A stretch of 64,000 nucleotides of DNA from Metallyticus violacea (lineage: Eukaryota; Arthropoda; Insecta; Mantodea; Metallyticidae): NCBI GenBank assembly GCA_030762175.1, contig CM060840.1:37343501-37407500 (forward strand), written 5' to 3'. Under the pieces are notes generated by a model that saw only the letters and a program-made list of their open reading frames with translations, was not told the origin of the DNA and did not search any database. This document shows, piece after piece, positions 13,145-25,352 of this stretch; position 1 is the first letter of the stretch, and each line of letters starts with the position of its first letter. The position numbers were made by a program, and so were the translations under genes.

Positions 13145-13655
13145 ACATTTTACTGTGTGAACTCGCTGCAATAATAAGAACTATTGAAAGAAGGGCTGGT
13201 TGAACAGTTTCCCCTCCTTTCTCTGCAAGAATTACTCGTGCAGGATCAGCGGTAGATTTAACAATTTTCTCATTACATCTTGCCGGAGCATCTAGAATTA
13301 TAGGAGCAATAAATTTCATTACAGCAATAATTAATATAAAACCAACTTTCATACATCTAACTCAAGTACCTTTATTTATTTGATCTGTAAGTATCACAGC
13401 TTTATTTCTTCTCCTCTCTCTTCTCGTTTTACCATGAGCGATTACTATACTTTTAACAGACCGAAACCTTAACACCTCTTTCTTTGATCCTACAGGAGGA
13501 GGAGACCTCAAACTGTATCAACATTTATTTTAATTCTACGGACACTCTGAAGTGTATATTTAATCTTACCTGCATTTGGCATAATTTCCCATGTTATTTT
13601 ACATGAAAGAGGGAAAAAGTAAACTCTTATGCAACTTTGGGATAATTTGAGTCAA
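13145..13655 (+). pseudogene. COX1 (NUMT): NUMT: nuclear copy of mitochondrial COX1 (partial)
   Basis: With an invertebrate mitochondrial code, the frame through 13201-13560 reads as the middle of cytochrome c oxidase subunit I. Recognisable blocks are [48 protein letters not shown] and YQHLF-FYGHSEVYI, then PAFGMISHV after a frame change. TGA stands for the expected Trp at 13201-13203 and 13381-13383, as in mitochondrial genes. Decay is clear. The usual Thr-Gly before the first Trp is deleted (6 bp). A normally Gly codon is TGA at 13435-13437. A Trp codon has become TAA in the HLFWF block. One T is missing just after 13555, shifting the frame. Homology fades after about 13652. It covers roughly a third of COX1 and cannot make a protein in the nucleus. 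Confidence 0.93.
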
Positions 13656-14035
13656 GTTTGCTGTTGTCTTGCTTCATCCTTCTGTAATGGATAAGAAATA
13701 CCCTATGTATAATATATTCAAAACATACATCTCTGAAAAGTGTGACTTTTTAACTTACAAAACATGTATGTGAGAAAAATTTCAACGAAAAAGACAATGC
13801 CTGTAATTGTTGCATTTTGTCCCTTATCATTTTTTCTTTTCTTGGAATATTTTTATCAATAGAAATACTTGATATTTGACCTTATTACAGCTGTCTAGCT
13901 TAAAATATAAATAAAAGAAATGTACAGAACTGTACATATAAGTGAGCCTTGGTTTGGTAGCAAACATATTGAAATTTATGTATAAAGTGTTAGTGGTCAA
14001 GAATATTTAACAAAAATTGAAACGCTTAAATGAAA
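13656..14035. other. AT-rich spacer, nothing recognised
   Basis: This lies between the mitochondrial insertion and the mariner copy. No motif or repeat was seen. Confidence 0.45.
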
Positions 14036-15155
14036 AAATATTCTCGGCATAGCTCACAGATGTCCTGAAGATGGCCAAATTAATATGATAGTTGTTGTAG
14101 TCACTTATTTGTGACTATCGTGTAAACAAACTAGTGTTAACATTTTCTACAAAATAGATAAAACTGAAATATGAGCTGTGATAAGGTCATTCATTTTGAA
14201 TTGTTTAACCCCAACAGAAATACCAAAGGAGTCCATTCCACATTAAAGGATTCTTCTTCTTCGTTTTGGGCGGTTAAAAAGTGGACTGCTGAATTTAAGC
14301 ATGCTCGTAAATCCACTCAAAATGATGAGCGCCCAGGGCGTTCCAAAATTGCTATGAAATTGTGGCAAAAATTCACAATTCTGTACTCAATGTTCGGCGA
14401 TTTAAGGTACGCGAATTACTGACATTTACAAAGATCTCGATAGGCCGTGTTTACTACATTTCACATAAAGTTTTGGATATGAGAAAAATGTCCGCTCGAT
14501 GGGTGCTGCGTTTGTTAACAACGGACCAAATACGCATTCGTATAAACATTTCGTAAAAGTGTTTAGATTTGTTTAAAAGCAATTCCAGTGAGTTTCTCTG
14601 ATGTTTCATAAGAGTAGATGAAACATAGATTCATCACTACACGTCAGAGACGAAGGATTAGTTCAAACCATGGGTGGAAACAGATGAAAGTGAACCAAAG
14701 AAAGTGTAACTGTTCAATCAGCAGAAAAAGTCATAACTGTCGTTTTCTGGGATTCTCACGGTGTGATGCTCATAGACTACCTCCAGAAAGGCAGAATTAT
14801 TACCGGGGAATATTATGCTTCACTACTGGACCAACTGAAGGATGCTATTCAGGTTAAAACTCTACGCATTGCGAAAAGTAAATGTCTCTTTCATCACGAT
14901 AACGCGCCTTCACACATGTCTGAGAGTGTCTCTGTAAAACTATATGACCGCTTCCAAGTGCTTCCACATCCGCCATACTAGCAGAATTTGGCTCCCATCC
15001 ATTACTTTTTGTTCCCAAATCTGAATAAATGGCTGGATTGACGAACATATACATCAAATAATGACGTTTAGGCTGAGGCTTATTTTTCACATTTTGAAAA
15101 GCCGTTGGATTAAATTTTTCTAAAATCTGTGTTTTCTGGACAGGCCGAGAGTAAA
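14036..15155 (+). mobile_element. decayed mariner element, family M1 copy 1
   Basis: A degraded mariner-type DNA transposon with transposase pieces in the expected order but several frames. The N-terminal DNA-binding part (14171-14355) ends in TAEFKHARKST...DERPGRS. A second helix-turn-helix part (14362-14556) has RRFKVREL, SIGRVYYI and SARWVLRLLT. The catalytic part has VDET (Asp codon 14617-14619), then FWDSHGVMLIDYLQKG, GEYYASLLDQLKDAI and HHDNAPSH (Asp codon 14898-14900), ending at LPHPPY. A stop follows where YSPDLAPSD is expected, and the third Asp is replaced (LAPIHYFLFPN). The outer ends ttctcggc (about 14041) and ggccgaga (about 15143) are inverted relatives of the termini of the copy at 53841-55070. 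In-frame stops and frameshifts make it inactive. Confidence 0.88.
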
Positions 15156-18100
15156 TAGCTATAATTAGAACCTAATTCGATTAAAACTTTTAAAACTTAC
15201 TGATATTTTTGGAGCTCATTTTAATTTTCAATAGATTTCAACATGGCCATCATAGAGTACGGGCAGATGTCGAATCGGTACTCTATCTCTATCCAGGTAT
15301 TCAGATGTCCTCAGCATATTATTAAATTAATTTTTAATCGCATGGCGGATTCCGCGCTTTAAATAATCGAGATCAGTTACTGGTGTTCTATACGTTTTAT
15401 TCTTTATGAACATGCATAAGAAGACAACTAAGGTGCTTGGTGATCAATGGTCTCGAATATTCTCCCAGTCTGTATCGGAAAAGTATTAATAAGAAAATTG
15501 CATTTATTAGAGTACAAAGGGAAGAGCACCATGTTGAAGAAGCATTGCAAGGTGTGTACTACTAACCAGGGTACTTTTTATTCTCTTGTATACACATTCC
15601 CGGTCCTAAACATTTTTTTTTATTCTTACAAACTCTGTACTTCTGATTTACAGAGTGGGTCTGGACCTCCGTGACAAATTTGCAAATCTCACAACGAAGA
15701 ACATTTTTTGTTAAACGACCAATGTTTTCTGATGCAGAAATTTAGAAAGCACGCACCATAGAAGGAAACACAGATGTTAAGAACATTTAACAATTATGAC
15801 ATGATATTATTAATTTTTGTGCAAATACTTTGGAACAGATTACAGAAGATGTTAAAAGTCCCTGCCTTAAACCTGATTTGTTGATTACATTTATTACACT
15901 ATCGTAGCAGTGCCTGTCGAACTCAGTCAGTTCAGGCCTGTGTAGCATTTTAGAAAAAACAGTGAATATTCGCTCACTCAGTTCGCACCTTGTTTCAACT
16001 AACATGACACTGTACACATGCCCTAAAGAAAAACGATTCTTAGGGCGTTAAAAGTCTCGTGACCGTTTTCTCTAGCCTACCTATAATACAATATCATGTC
16101 CATTAACAAGCATAGGAGCACATTCTCAATAAATGCTTACATTCAACTGCACACGCAGCAACTACACACAGAGGTACCCGGCAAGGCCAAGGTAGCATCA
16201 TAAAGTTTTATATTGCAACCATAAACATAAACAAACAGGTATACAATTGAAAATTAGGCATCAAAGGCCATACGTAATTTAACAAAAAAAAAAAGTTCCT
16301 CATTGCGAGATATCTCTTTTTTCCGTGTATTTCGTAGAAATCTTGACTCACGTTGTGTATTCCTTTGGATTACGATCACAGAAAATATTACTATAATAAG
16401 GTGAGACCAGGAATGAATAAATGAAACTATTATTGTCGTTACTGTACTAGAGAGGAGGAAAATAACAATGAGAAAATGTTTAAAAAAGAATATTGGTGAA
16501 AATCTGACTGGAGTTCTTTGAGTTATATTAATATTAAAACAACTGTAAAATAACTTAAATATGACTGGAATAAATAAATGAAAAAGTAAGAGTAATAGTT
16601 TTTATATACTTTTTCTTACGCTTCGTGGTTAACCTTTTTTATTCAATATCCTCATGCAATTTAACCTAAGTGAATTCTGCAATATTTTATAAAATTGCAA
16701 TATAAATCTACTTTTCTAAATCAACATAAACCATGAGAGGAAAGCTCATCATTGCCAGCTTATCATTATAGCCTGAAGTGACTGGAATAGCACATGGCAG
16801 ATTTAACAAGCAAAAAGAAATGTAATTCCCACTCATCATTCCATGAAGTATGATGATGTGTTAACAGTACTAGTAGCAAATATTCTCCCGACATTGTAAC
16901 AAGACTCACACTGCTGTGGTTTGAATATTAATTAAAACATCACTGCTATGTTTCTACACTGAATTTCTCTAGGAAGATCAGGGTACTTTGGGAATGACAG
17001 ATGACTTAATTCCATGAGCATTTCTTACATTACCTAGCTCATTTTTATCATTGCAATTTTCTTTGCATTTAGTTTCTAAAAGTTTAGAAGACATTTCAGT
17101 TGATTACTTCAAGATATTGTTTGTCCATAATAATTAAACTCATTTCCTGCATTTTCTTTTGTATACAAAATTTTAAAAAATGTTCATTCCATCGTTAGTC
17201 TACAACGAGTGAGCCCTCTCATCCTGCAGATTGGTAAGTTAAACAATCCGGGCGTTATACAGACTAATCCGCAAACATTGTCACGTGTGTCATATCGATT
17301 TTGGCCCAATTTGTTGCTATGTGCCTCTCTACGTTTTCTGAATCGTGTTGCACTGTGCGCGCGCTGGACTTTGGCGGTTCATATACTGGTCTATGAAAAT
17401 GTACCGTTTTTTTCTAGCACGGAAAAGGGAAGTAATGTTTATTCGGTGATTTTTCTTAATGTAAAATGCTAATTATGTACATTTCAACAAATCATAAATA
17501 ACTATAAGTTTTATTAAATATAATAAATAAATGCGAATAACTTTACATTAATGTGAAATAACAAACATAAACATGGAGTTCTATTTTACTCTTTGTAGAT
17601 ATTACTGTTGGTCCGTTTTACTGTATATGGTTATATCTGAGGCTGATAACTTGGGCTGTAGCCAAGAGACGAAAACTTTCAAGTGAAGGTTACGCTTCTG
17701 TGACATAGGTACGCGTCCTGTTTGTTTGCATCTGCTATCAACACATCTGGAATAGAAGTCGTATGATACTATAATACTTTACGATTTCTATAGCATTCAC
17801 AGAGTAAGTTCCCAGCAGCTAACATATTCCATTAACAATATCGATTAACCATATTTAGTGATTTACTAATTCTTTCTCAAATGAAAGCAAATGTAGTTAA
17901 TTTCTTGGTTGCAGGCGAGGAAACTGCACCATTAAAAATGCATTCATTCACAGATTGTCTTAAATAGAAAGCTTTTTAAAATTAAGATCACATTTTGTTT
18001 TCACATTTATGTATCAATAGTTAATATATATTTAAAATTTGTACTCCATAACTTTTGATGTTGTTAGAAAAGGTTCGTTCTCAATATATGACGAAATGTT

Positions 18101-21100
18101 GCATTATTCCGTTTATAGCACTTGCTTATTAAATTTTCTGCAGAAGAGAAACATATATTTTGATATTGCTATACATATATTTTTAATATACCCAGATTAT
18201 GATTTATGCTATGTGCTGAACTTGTACATGTATGTATCTAGTTTCGTATCCACTTTCCAACCCCTTTCCCATCCTCATCTCTCTTTCCATGCTGGAAAGG
18301 CGTATATATGTTTTGTTCCTATTATTTGGCGCAGCAAACCAGTGTCGAGTATGATGTGATCTTTCTAGCGTGGCCGCTTGATTTGCTGTAGCTCGTTCAG
18401 AGAACGCTTCTGTACTCCGGAGGTAACATACGTGTTTAGCTTTTTTTTTAATTGGTACAACCGATTGAATATTCCAACCCAGTGACCCAGGTATTATCCA
18501 GATTTTTTGAGATTCATATAAATGTACATATTTTAACAATTGTTTTAAGTTCCTTGCATTTTTATCTGTAAATGAAAATTCTTTGATGTAATCAATCTGG
18601 AAATTATTGTAAGTCAGAGTCACGCTAGACGTATTTTAAGTAGGTTTAAATCTATAATTTATAAAACATACTGACCTAATAATTAAGGTTAAATATTGTA
18701 TTCTATATCGGATATTTAAATTTTCATTTTTTCTAGATATATTGCTGAGTGCATTCTTTTGTAGAAGCTAATGTCAATGTTATTTTTGCACGTTAATCTT
18801 ATTTTTTCTTAATGTCAAATAAATCATGCTATCTGTAAATTAATTTCTCCCATATAGAAAGTAACCTTTTTTCCGGCCAAATTAGGTATAGGGGTTTTTC
18901 CTTCCAGGAAACTTCCTATTATAACTCTTGTCGAGGTATCAGAGGGAAGGTATCGAGTTGAGCATGATAAAGAATTTGATACCAAAACTGGAGGATAAGT
19001 TACAACTATTTTATATAAAATGCTGTGCACAATAACTACTCTCATAATTTAGAAATATAATATATTGCTGTATTAGCTTGAATTTACATATATTTGTAGG
19101 TGATACTGAAGATAGGTTCCGTGTATTACCATACCATAACACGAAACTATTACTTTTAGATTGTAATATATATTTCATACTATAAATACAATATTTTGTT
19201 ATACATATTTCATATTTTATTTAACCGCATGTTTTATGTTAGTTAAAAACTGAATTTATGTTCTATGCGGCATTGTAGTTGATAATAAATAATTATTTTA
19301 TTTCTCTTTTAAGGTTCTATTCCTTTTACTCTTCAAAGTAAGTATGCGTTTAGAATTTGTTTAACAATATTTACGATAAGAAAGTCATTTCAGTAAAGAA
19401 TGTAAATTTTATTTCATTACATCATCAATATATTTAACACTTTAGATTCACTATTGTGAATCCTTTGTACTTTCTTGGAATGTTTTGAAATAATGAGTTT
19501 ACACACATTTAGCATGTTTCCGTTTTCCTACTACATTATTACGCTATATGTTTTATATTAATTTTCAACTTTCAGAAACTAAAATTATTTTATGAATAGC
19601 TTTATTGTGTTGTTTTAGTCTGCGAGCAATTCTAGTCTAAAAAATACGTCCCTCAAACACAGGCAATGAGAACAATTCTATTCATTATATTTTATCTCGC
19701 GAAGAGATAGAAAAGATACTCATTTATTTATGCTCCGCACACACAAATATTTTGAAACATACCTTGTATAAGACGATATGAAAAAGCAAATCGCAAAAAA
19801 TAAACAAATAAATAAAAAATCACAATAGTTTACAACTGCTGCAGCTTCAGGAACACAAATGCGTTTTCAACACATTTTGGTTGCTCTCTATATGCATTAA
19901 GTGTAGAAAAATAATAAATCTCGTTTAATAATACAACTAATGATGCGTTTCTTGTCAATATGTTTCATTATTTGCTACTTTAAAGTGCACCTAGTTGGTT
20001 GGAGACAAAATGCCGATCCTTAAATGAAACGTACAATAGCTGAACAATGCGATATCATGCTTCTATAGAGAAAATGATTACTGATAATCCTCAATTCAAT
20101 GTTAAATGTAATTTAAGAATATTAACATTACATAAGTGATAAGCGGAAAAGGCTCAATTGTATGTAACATTGGAACGGTACTGCTATTTACAGCATTCAG
20201 TAGCCAATGGATAATTACCACACCATATCATTATCGTTTTAAAAGAATGTGCTAATATTGGAAATATTTTAAACGCTAAGGCTATTCAAAGGGGGAGAAC
20301 TGTGAATTTCGTTATATAAAATTGGTGTTAAATGGTCTGTGCATGCTTTATGTTGATCAGGTTAATGGTCGTTTATGTGGCGTCATTCATGGTTTATCTC
20401 CTTTTGGTATTACAGTGAATAAAACGGTGTTTTAATGGAAAAGGAAGAACAACAATAGCTACTGCTCAGGATTCGTGAGGACGGATGGATCATCTGCAAT
20501 GATTTTGATAAAATCCGTTTAACAACTTTATATAGGAAAAAAAAAAAATAACTTAATGACCCAGTAATAGGATCTATTCATTCCAAAATTAATTTATCTT
20601 CATAATAGAAGATTTACACCACACACCGCTATTTGTAGACGAAAAAAGATTTAGTGTCAGTAACTTTGACGTTTTCAGATCTAAAACAGAGGCCATTCTT
20701 CTTGTATACATTAAATGTATTATAGGATTATAAATCGGTTTTCATTTTAAATAAAGCTAATATACAAATCGTAAAATGATATTGATCTTTTTAAAAAAAT
20801 ATTGTTATAATATTCAATGTAAAGCAGTATTATAAACAAGATTCAGTGTGAATATTGGTGTTTAAAATCAGCTGGTAACACGGGTGTTATAACTCACTTG
20901 TTTTGTGCGAAAATGTAGTGACTTTCTATTTTCTTCCGCCATTTACTTGGGGTTTTGTTTGCTGTTACTAGGGATGAGGTAATTCTTCATAGAAGTGACT
21001 AGCTTATATTATATTAGCCTTAAAATATTCCTTTAATTCGTTTGAACGTATTCTTTACCAATGAACCACGTCTAATAAGTCAATACAAGTATGTGGTTCA

Positions 21101-21382
21101 TGAGACTGTTAATTGTTAAGTGTTATTTTTCTGTTCATTATAATTTTTGAGTTATCATCTTATCATCTTAGGAAAGCACATGGAAGACTTATACATGTGC
21201 TAAAAATTGAAACCAATTCTTTCTGCAAAAACATTTAAACCGGTTCCAGAAAGTTTAACTTCCATCACTTAAATTGAGAGCTAAAATATATTGTGGACTC
21301 ATGAGACTCCAGTCGAAATACATTCAGGAAAGACTCTAATGTCTAAAAATAACGTTACTGATAATTTCCAACATTTGGTCTG
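15156..21382. other. long AT-rich stretch, nothing recognised
   Basis: About 6 kb without a recognised repeat or gene. Weakly GC-richer spots lie at 17200-17400 and 18240-18430. The latter sits under a 139-codon minus-strand frame (18204-18623) with no familiar domain and mostly AT-rich codons. Poly-A and poly-T runs of about 10-12 occur at 16282 and 20538. Confidence 0.4.
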
Positions 21383-21396
21383 AAAATCATGATGGT

Positions 21397-21663
21397 TTTT
21401 CTGAGTAGTATTTAACGTCCGTTTTTACTACCGAGGCACCACAAGCAGTGGACACTGATGATATATGAGACGAAATGATAAATTGAGAAAGGATATTTTT
21501 TTAAGGAAGGAAACGTTCCAGGTATAAGTTTAGGATATCTCCCCGACATTTTCCAATTATGAGGACTGAGGAAAACCTGGAAAAAACCTCAGTCCTGGCG
21601 GGATTCGAACCCCAGACCTCCCGCTCACAAGTCCGCGCCTTAACGACCTCGGCCACCCGTGGC
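21397..21663 (-). repeat. SINE-A copy 2, with ~14-bp imperfect duplication
   Basis: Minus-oriented copy. The right end is gccacccgtggc (tRNA-like head complement), the box-B complement is ggattcgaaccc, the body has ggaaacgttccagg, and the tail is gagtagtatttaacg. The flanks aaaatcatgatggt (21383-21396) and aaaatcatcgtggt (21667-21680) match at 12 of 14 positions, consistent with an aged target-site duplication. Confidence 0.88.
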
Positions 21664-21903
21664 GATAAAATCATCGTGGTAAAGGGTATCTGCTATAATG
21701 GAAAATCAGAGTCGCCAAAACGATAACTGTCACAGAGATTCTACTCTTCTGGTACATATGGGTGCTGCTGGTGACAGGACATAGCTTTCTTCATTCCCAC
21801 CCAAAAAATTGATGTCTTAAAAAAATACATTTTTCTAATATTTGGGATATTGGACTGGCAATTCTCCAGACCTTAACCTTATTAAACATACTTCATAAAC
21901 ACA

Positions 21904-22350
21904 CGAGGGCTGTTCAATAAAGAATGATCATTTTTTGACAACATACCCTTACTCATGCTCATAATTTGGATTTTAATTTTCAAAGTAGGCTCCGTTAGAT
22001 GCAATGCATCTCTCTCAGTTTTTCTGCCAACCTTCAAAGATATAGTGGAAACCATTTCAGACAGGTTCCTTCTTAGCCTTCTGATAGTGGAAATGCCTCA
22101 TATGAAGATATTCTTTTTTCAACTTGAGGAAAAGAGGAAAATCACACGGGAGATAAATATGGACCATATGGAGGATGAGATACACACTTAAAATTACTTT
22201 TGTGAAATATTCAGCAACAAAATTTGCGATGTAGAGCATGCATCATCGTGGTGCCACATTATGACCAGTGGCTTTTCGCATACAACGTTTCTGAACTGCC
22301 TTTAAATGATACGTTTACAAAACTTGGATTTCTAATTCAGCAAACAGAAC
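21904..22350 (-). pseudogene. mariner-like element, 3' part only
   Basis: On the minus strand, HHDDACSTS (about 22236-22255) corresponds to the catalytic HHDNA(P/R)SHTS block of mariner transposases. It is followed at about the right distance by LPCDFPLFLKLKKEYL, matching the APSDFFLFPKLKEHL block that carries the third catalytic Asp. The sequence then runs to cgagggctgttcaataa at 21904, which reads like a mariner terminal repeat in inverted position. The N-terminal half is absent, and frames change between the two motifs. It is a different family from the copies at 14.0 and 53.8 kb. Inactive. Confidence 0.72.
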
Positions 22351-22590
22351 ACAATAAGCTAACACAGAACTGAAAGGGCGTGAATATAAGTAGCACGCCT
22401 TCCCTGATGACAGCCATATATCTACGATGTCATTGTAAACTCATCATTACAACGATGAGCTCCGTGCTTATTACCAATTGCTTTGATTTATTTTCTTTGT
22501 CTCTGTTCTTAAACTTTATAAAAATATGATAATACATAGTATAAAATGAACAAAAAATAAAAACAGAATTATTACCTATGTGTTTATCTG

Positions 22591-22997
22591 ATTAATCTAG
22601 GAAGTAACATTAGAGGTCGCTAATTTTAACTGTAACTCCATTTTTTTGTTTTTAAAATCCTATTTTTATGAATATTTTTTTCATTTGCAGAGGCAGGCTC
22701 GCGAGTAACAAAATTAATCTAGGAAGTAACATTAGAGATTGCTAATTTTAACTTTGAAGTGGAATACTCATCCGCAACACGCATTGTTCTTTTTGTTTTT
22801 AAAATCCTATTTTTATGAACATTTTTTCACAGATAAATTAGCTGCGATTTATGGCTGCAAAAGACTAAGATTAGGGTAATTAGATTTTTCTAGCAACATG
22901 AAAATATTAGCACTAGATTTTCATAATAGAGCCATTCAGGGGAATAAAGGCCCGCCTCTGCTCTCATTCGCAGAGGCAGGCTTCTTAGTAACAAAAT
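22591..22997. repeat. unequal tandem duplication with a third partial unit
   Basis: The block starting attaatctaggaagtaacat occurs at 22591 and again at 22713. It ends in both cases with ttaaaatcctatttttatgaa (about 22649 and 22798). The second unit holds about 26 extra bases. The junction block gcagaggcaggct...agtaacaaaat is at 22688 and again at 22970, giving a partial third unit. A hairpin of gcctctg (22954) and cagaggc (22971) lies at that last junction. No coding potential was seen. Confidence 0.85.
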
Positions 22998-23889
22998 GTC
23001 AATGTACGCTACTAGAAAGAAAATGACCAGTAATCCAATAAATACCAACAATTAATATAAATAATTTTCTTATATTAATCTGCTGTCACTGTTGACATAT
23101 AGATTCAAGATATTCAAATACACTTAACTAGTTTTCCTTTGAAAATGTATTTAAATAACAACAAGACGAGGAAGAAGTGTGTTTTTCACGGTCTTACAAT
23201 TCATATGCGGAATAATTAGCATAAAGCTAATTGTAATAATTGAACACAACTAGTCAGCATTTTTTGTTCTCTTAAAGTTATCCCTTAAACGCTTCATTTC
23301 GCCATAACTTAGCATTTTTGTTTTGCGTAAATGACAATTTTTAACCGGAGCTAGATGCTACGATAGCAAAGGGATGGTAGGGGCGGTTGAACCCGAGTGC
23401 TTTCTGATGTACACATTCTCAAACGATTTGGTATAAGGAAGTATGCGCATTAAATTTTTGCGATTTTATTAGGAGTTCAGTTGTTGATCGTTTACATATA
23501 GGCACGCAACCATTGTAACATTAACTGAATGATTAAATGAATACAATTATCAACTTTTTTGCATTTTTCAAATTTTATTAAATTAATGTATTACACTTTT
23601 AATTAGTTAACAAAATTATTCTTTTCTTTTATTGATATTTCAAATAAAAGTATTGTATTTCTTTGGTTTTTACTTTCCTTTACTTTACTTATTAGCAAAT
23701 GTTCCAGTACAAACCATGTGTTTCCTTTCATTATATTATGTAAAGTTAAATGTGTGTATATTTTTAGGTACTTTCATTAAACGTTGAAACCTTTGCTGAA
23801 AATACACTAAGAACTGTCCTAAGGCGAAATCGTTCACATTGCATTGCGTTACATTCAAGTTTGTTCATGTTTATCAAATACAGATGCAT

Positions 23890-23975
23890 ATTACGTTCAA
23901 CGTTTGCACACTACGCCGCAAGACGGCGTGAGCTGGACATTGATGAAGTCTAACGACAGCAAACGCAAACGTAAT
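23890..23975. repeat. nested inverted repeats, possible MITE core
   Basis: Outer arms attacgttcaacgtttgc (23890-23907) and gcaaacgcaaacgtaat (23959-23975) are imperfect inverted repeats. Inside them acgccg (23913) pairs with cggcgt (23924) around a 5-base loop. The arrangement and locally high GC contrast with the AT-rich surroundings and suggest a small non-autonomous DNA element, but no terminal duplication is evident. Confidence 0.45.
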
Positions 23976-24410
23976 GTTAAGCAGCAGCCACTGCCCTCTA
24001 CACTACAAGCCTTGAAATAAAGTAAAACGCAAAAAGTGCGCACGCAGATTATTCCATCATCTCATATTAGTTTATTTATACTATATTTAATTTTTGTTAA
24101 TTAATGCTAAGTAATCAAGATGTGTACCTGAGCAATGTATATTACTGAAATAAATCCATGAATGTGTGAAACCAAGTTTATAGGTTATGTAACTAATATA
24201 ATTTTTATTTATTTTAGATGTTTTCCAGCATGCAAGGTATAATTATGATCATTTTTAAAAAGTGGAGATTATAATAAAGAATAATTAACATCAGATACAA
24301 TCAAGAGAATTATGTTGAAAAGCATTTATTTCTTTGTTTTTTTATTTATTCCTTATTTATTTATTTGCGTAATACACAATATGTTTTCCGTTCTCTTGTA
24401 AGCTTCCTCA

Positions 24411-24590
24411 AATCCTAAGTGTGACTTCCTTCGGAAGGGAAGTATAGCCATAGGTCCCATGTCGTAAATTTACGGCATGTAAAAGAACCGCAAGCCTGGA
24501 AGAAGAGTCTTCTGAGCAAAATAGATTGGCCGTTTCAGGCCCTAAATTTAATGGGACGCTGATAACCTGAGGGGTTAAAGAACTGATATA
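24411..24590 (+). repeat. SINE-B fragment lacking its tRNA head
   Basis: Begins aaatcctaagtgtgacttcc and continues through ttcggaagggaagta, gtcccatgtcgtaaattt, gcaagcctgg, tctgagcaaaat, ggccgtttcaggccct, aatgggacgctgat and gttaaaga, all in SINE-B order. It begins where the head meets the body in the full copy, which is typical 5' truncation. Confidence 0.88.
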
Positions 24591-25244
24591 ATATGTTTAT
24601 TTACAATATTCCTCTTTAGCATATTTCACATCTTAATTTAATACATGAAAGGCAACATGAACAGCAATAAGTTCTTTAAATAGCCACCTTTTAGCTGCCA
24701 TGCAGTTCTTGAAACTGACGATAGAGTGAGCTAGCATGACAAACAAATGTCAATGCACGTTGATCATTTAAATCGTGTGGTTGTAGCTGGGGAATTCTTT
24801 ACCGTTCCGTACGTCGGAATGAACATTGATCGTAATAGTAGTAAATACAAATATGAAACATAATTACCCACAATGCAAATGATGTAGCGTAATCACAGCC
24901 GTTTTCCCATATTCAGTGCGCAACAAAACCGTGCAATGAGGGTGCGGTCACATTTCCGCTCCACCAGGACACTTCCATTTTTATCACTTGCCTGCACATT
25001 GTCATTCCAGATCTACAAGAAAAAGGCGCGGTTGCCGATCTCCCTTTTTCCAAAATGTTTTTTCTACTAATCTATGAAAATTAAAGAAAAATGTTTATAA
25101 CCCTTTTCGTTGTTTTATCCACATTTCTTTCTGGTTTAATGGACGACATCTATACTCTTCCCCTTGGAATATGTGCTTTTATTTTTTAGATATTTAGATA
25201 TTTTTAAACACCTGAGTACTTTACTTGTACATCAAATCTCTTAC

Positions 25245-25245
25245 A

Positions 25246-25279
<34 letters not shown>

Positions 25280-25352
25280 ATGATCATGATCATCATTGTT
25301 ATCATCATTATCAGTATTATCATCATAACCATTATCATCATCATTATTATAA
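25245..25352. repeat. compound microsatellite (TTA)n + degenerate (ATC)n
   Basis: About ten perfect TTA/ATT units are followed by an irregular run of atc/atcatt triplets. Both parts are trinucleotide-based, suggesting slippage plus point mutation of an originally uniform array. Confidence 0.93.

Noticed and set aside
13134..13352. 72-codon minus-strand ORF
   Set aside because: It is the antisense shadow of the COX1 NUMT.
14854..15090. 78-codon minus-strand ORF
   Set aside because: Antisense to mariner copy 1 transposase remains.
18204..18623. 139-codon minus-strand ORF, the second longest in the window
   Set aside because: The N-terminal half is AT-driven, no domain is recognised, and there is no splice or promoter context. 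It could hide an exon at about 18240-18430, but the evidence is too thin.
22670..22997. Possible CRISPR-like repeat array
   Set aside because: Only two to three units of unequal length, not regular direct repeats with spacers, in a eukaryotic context.
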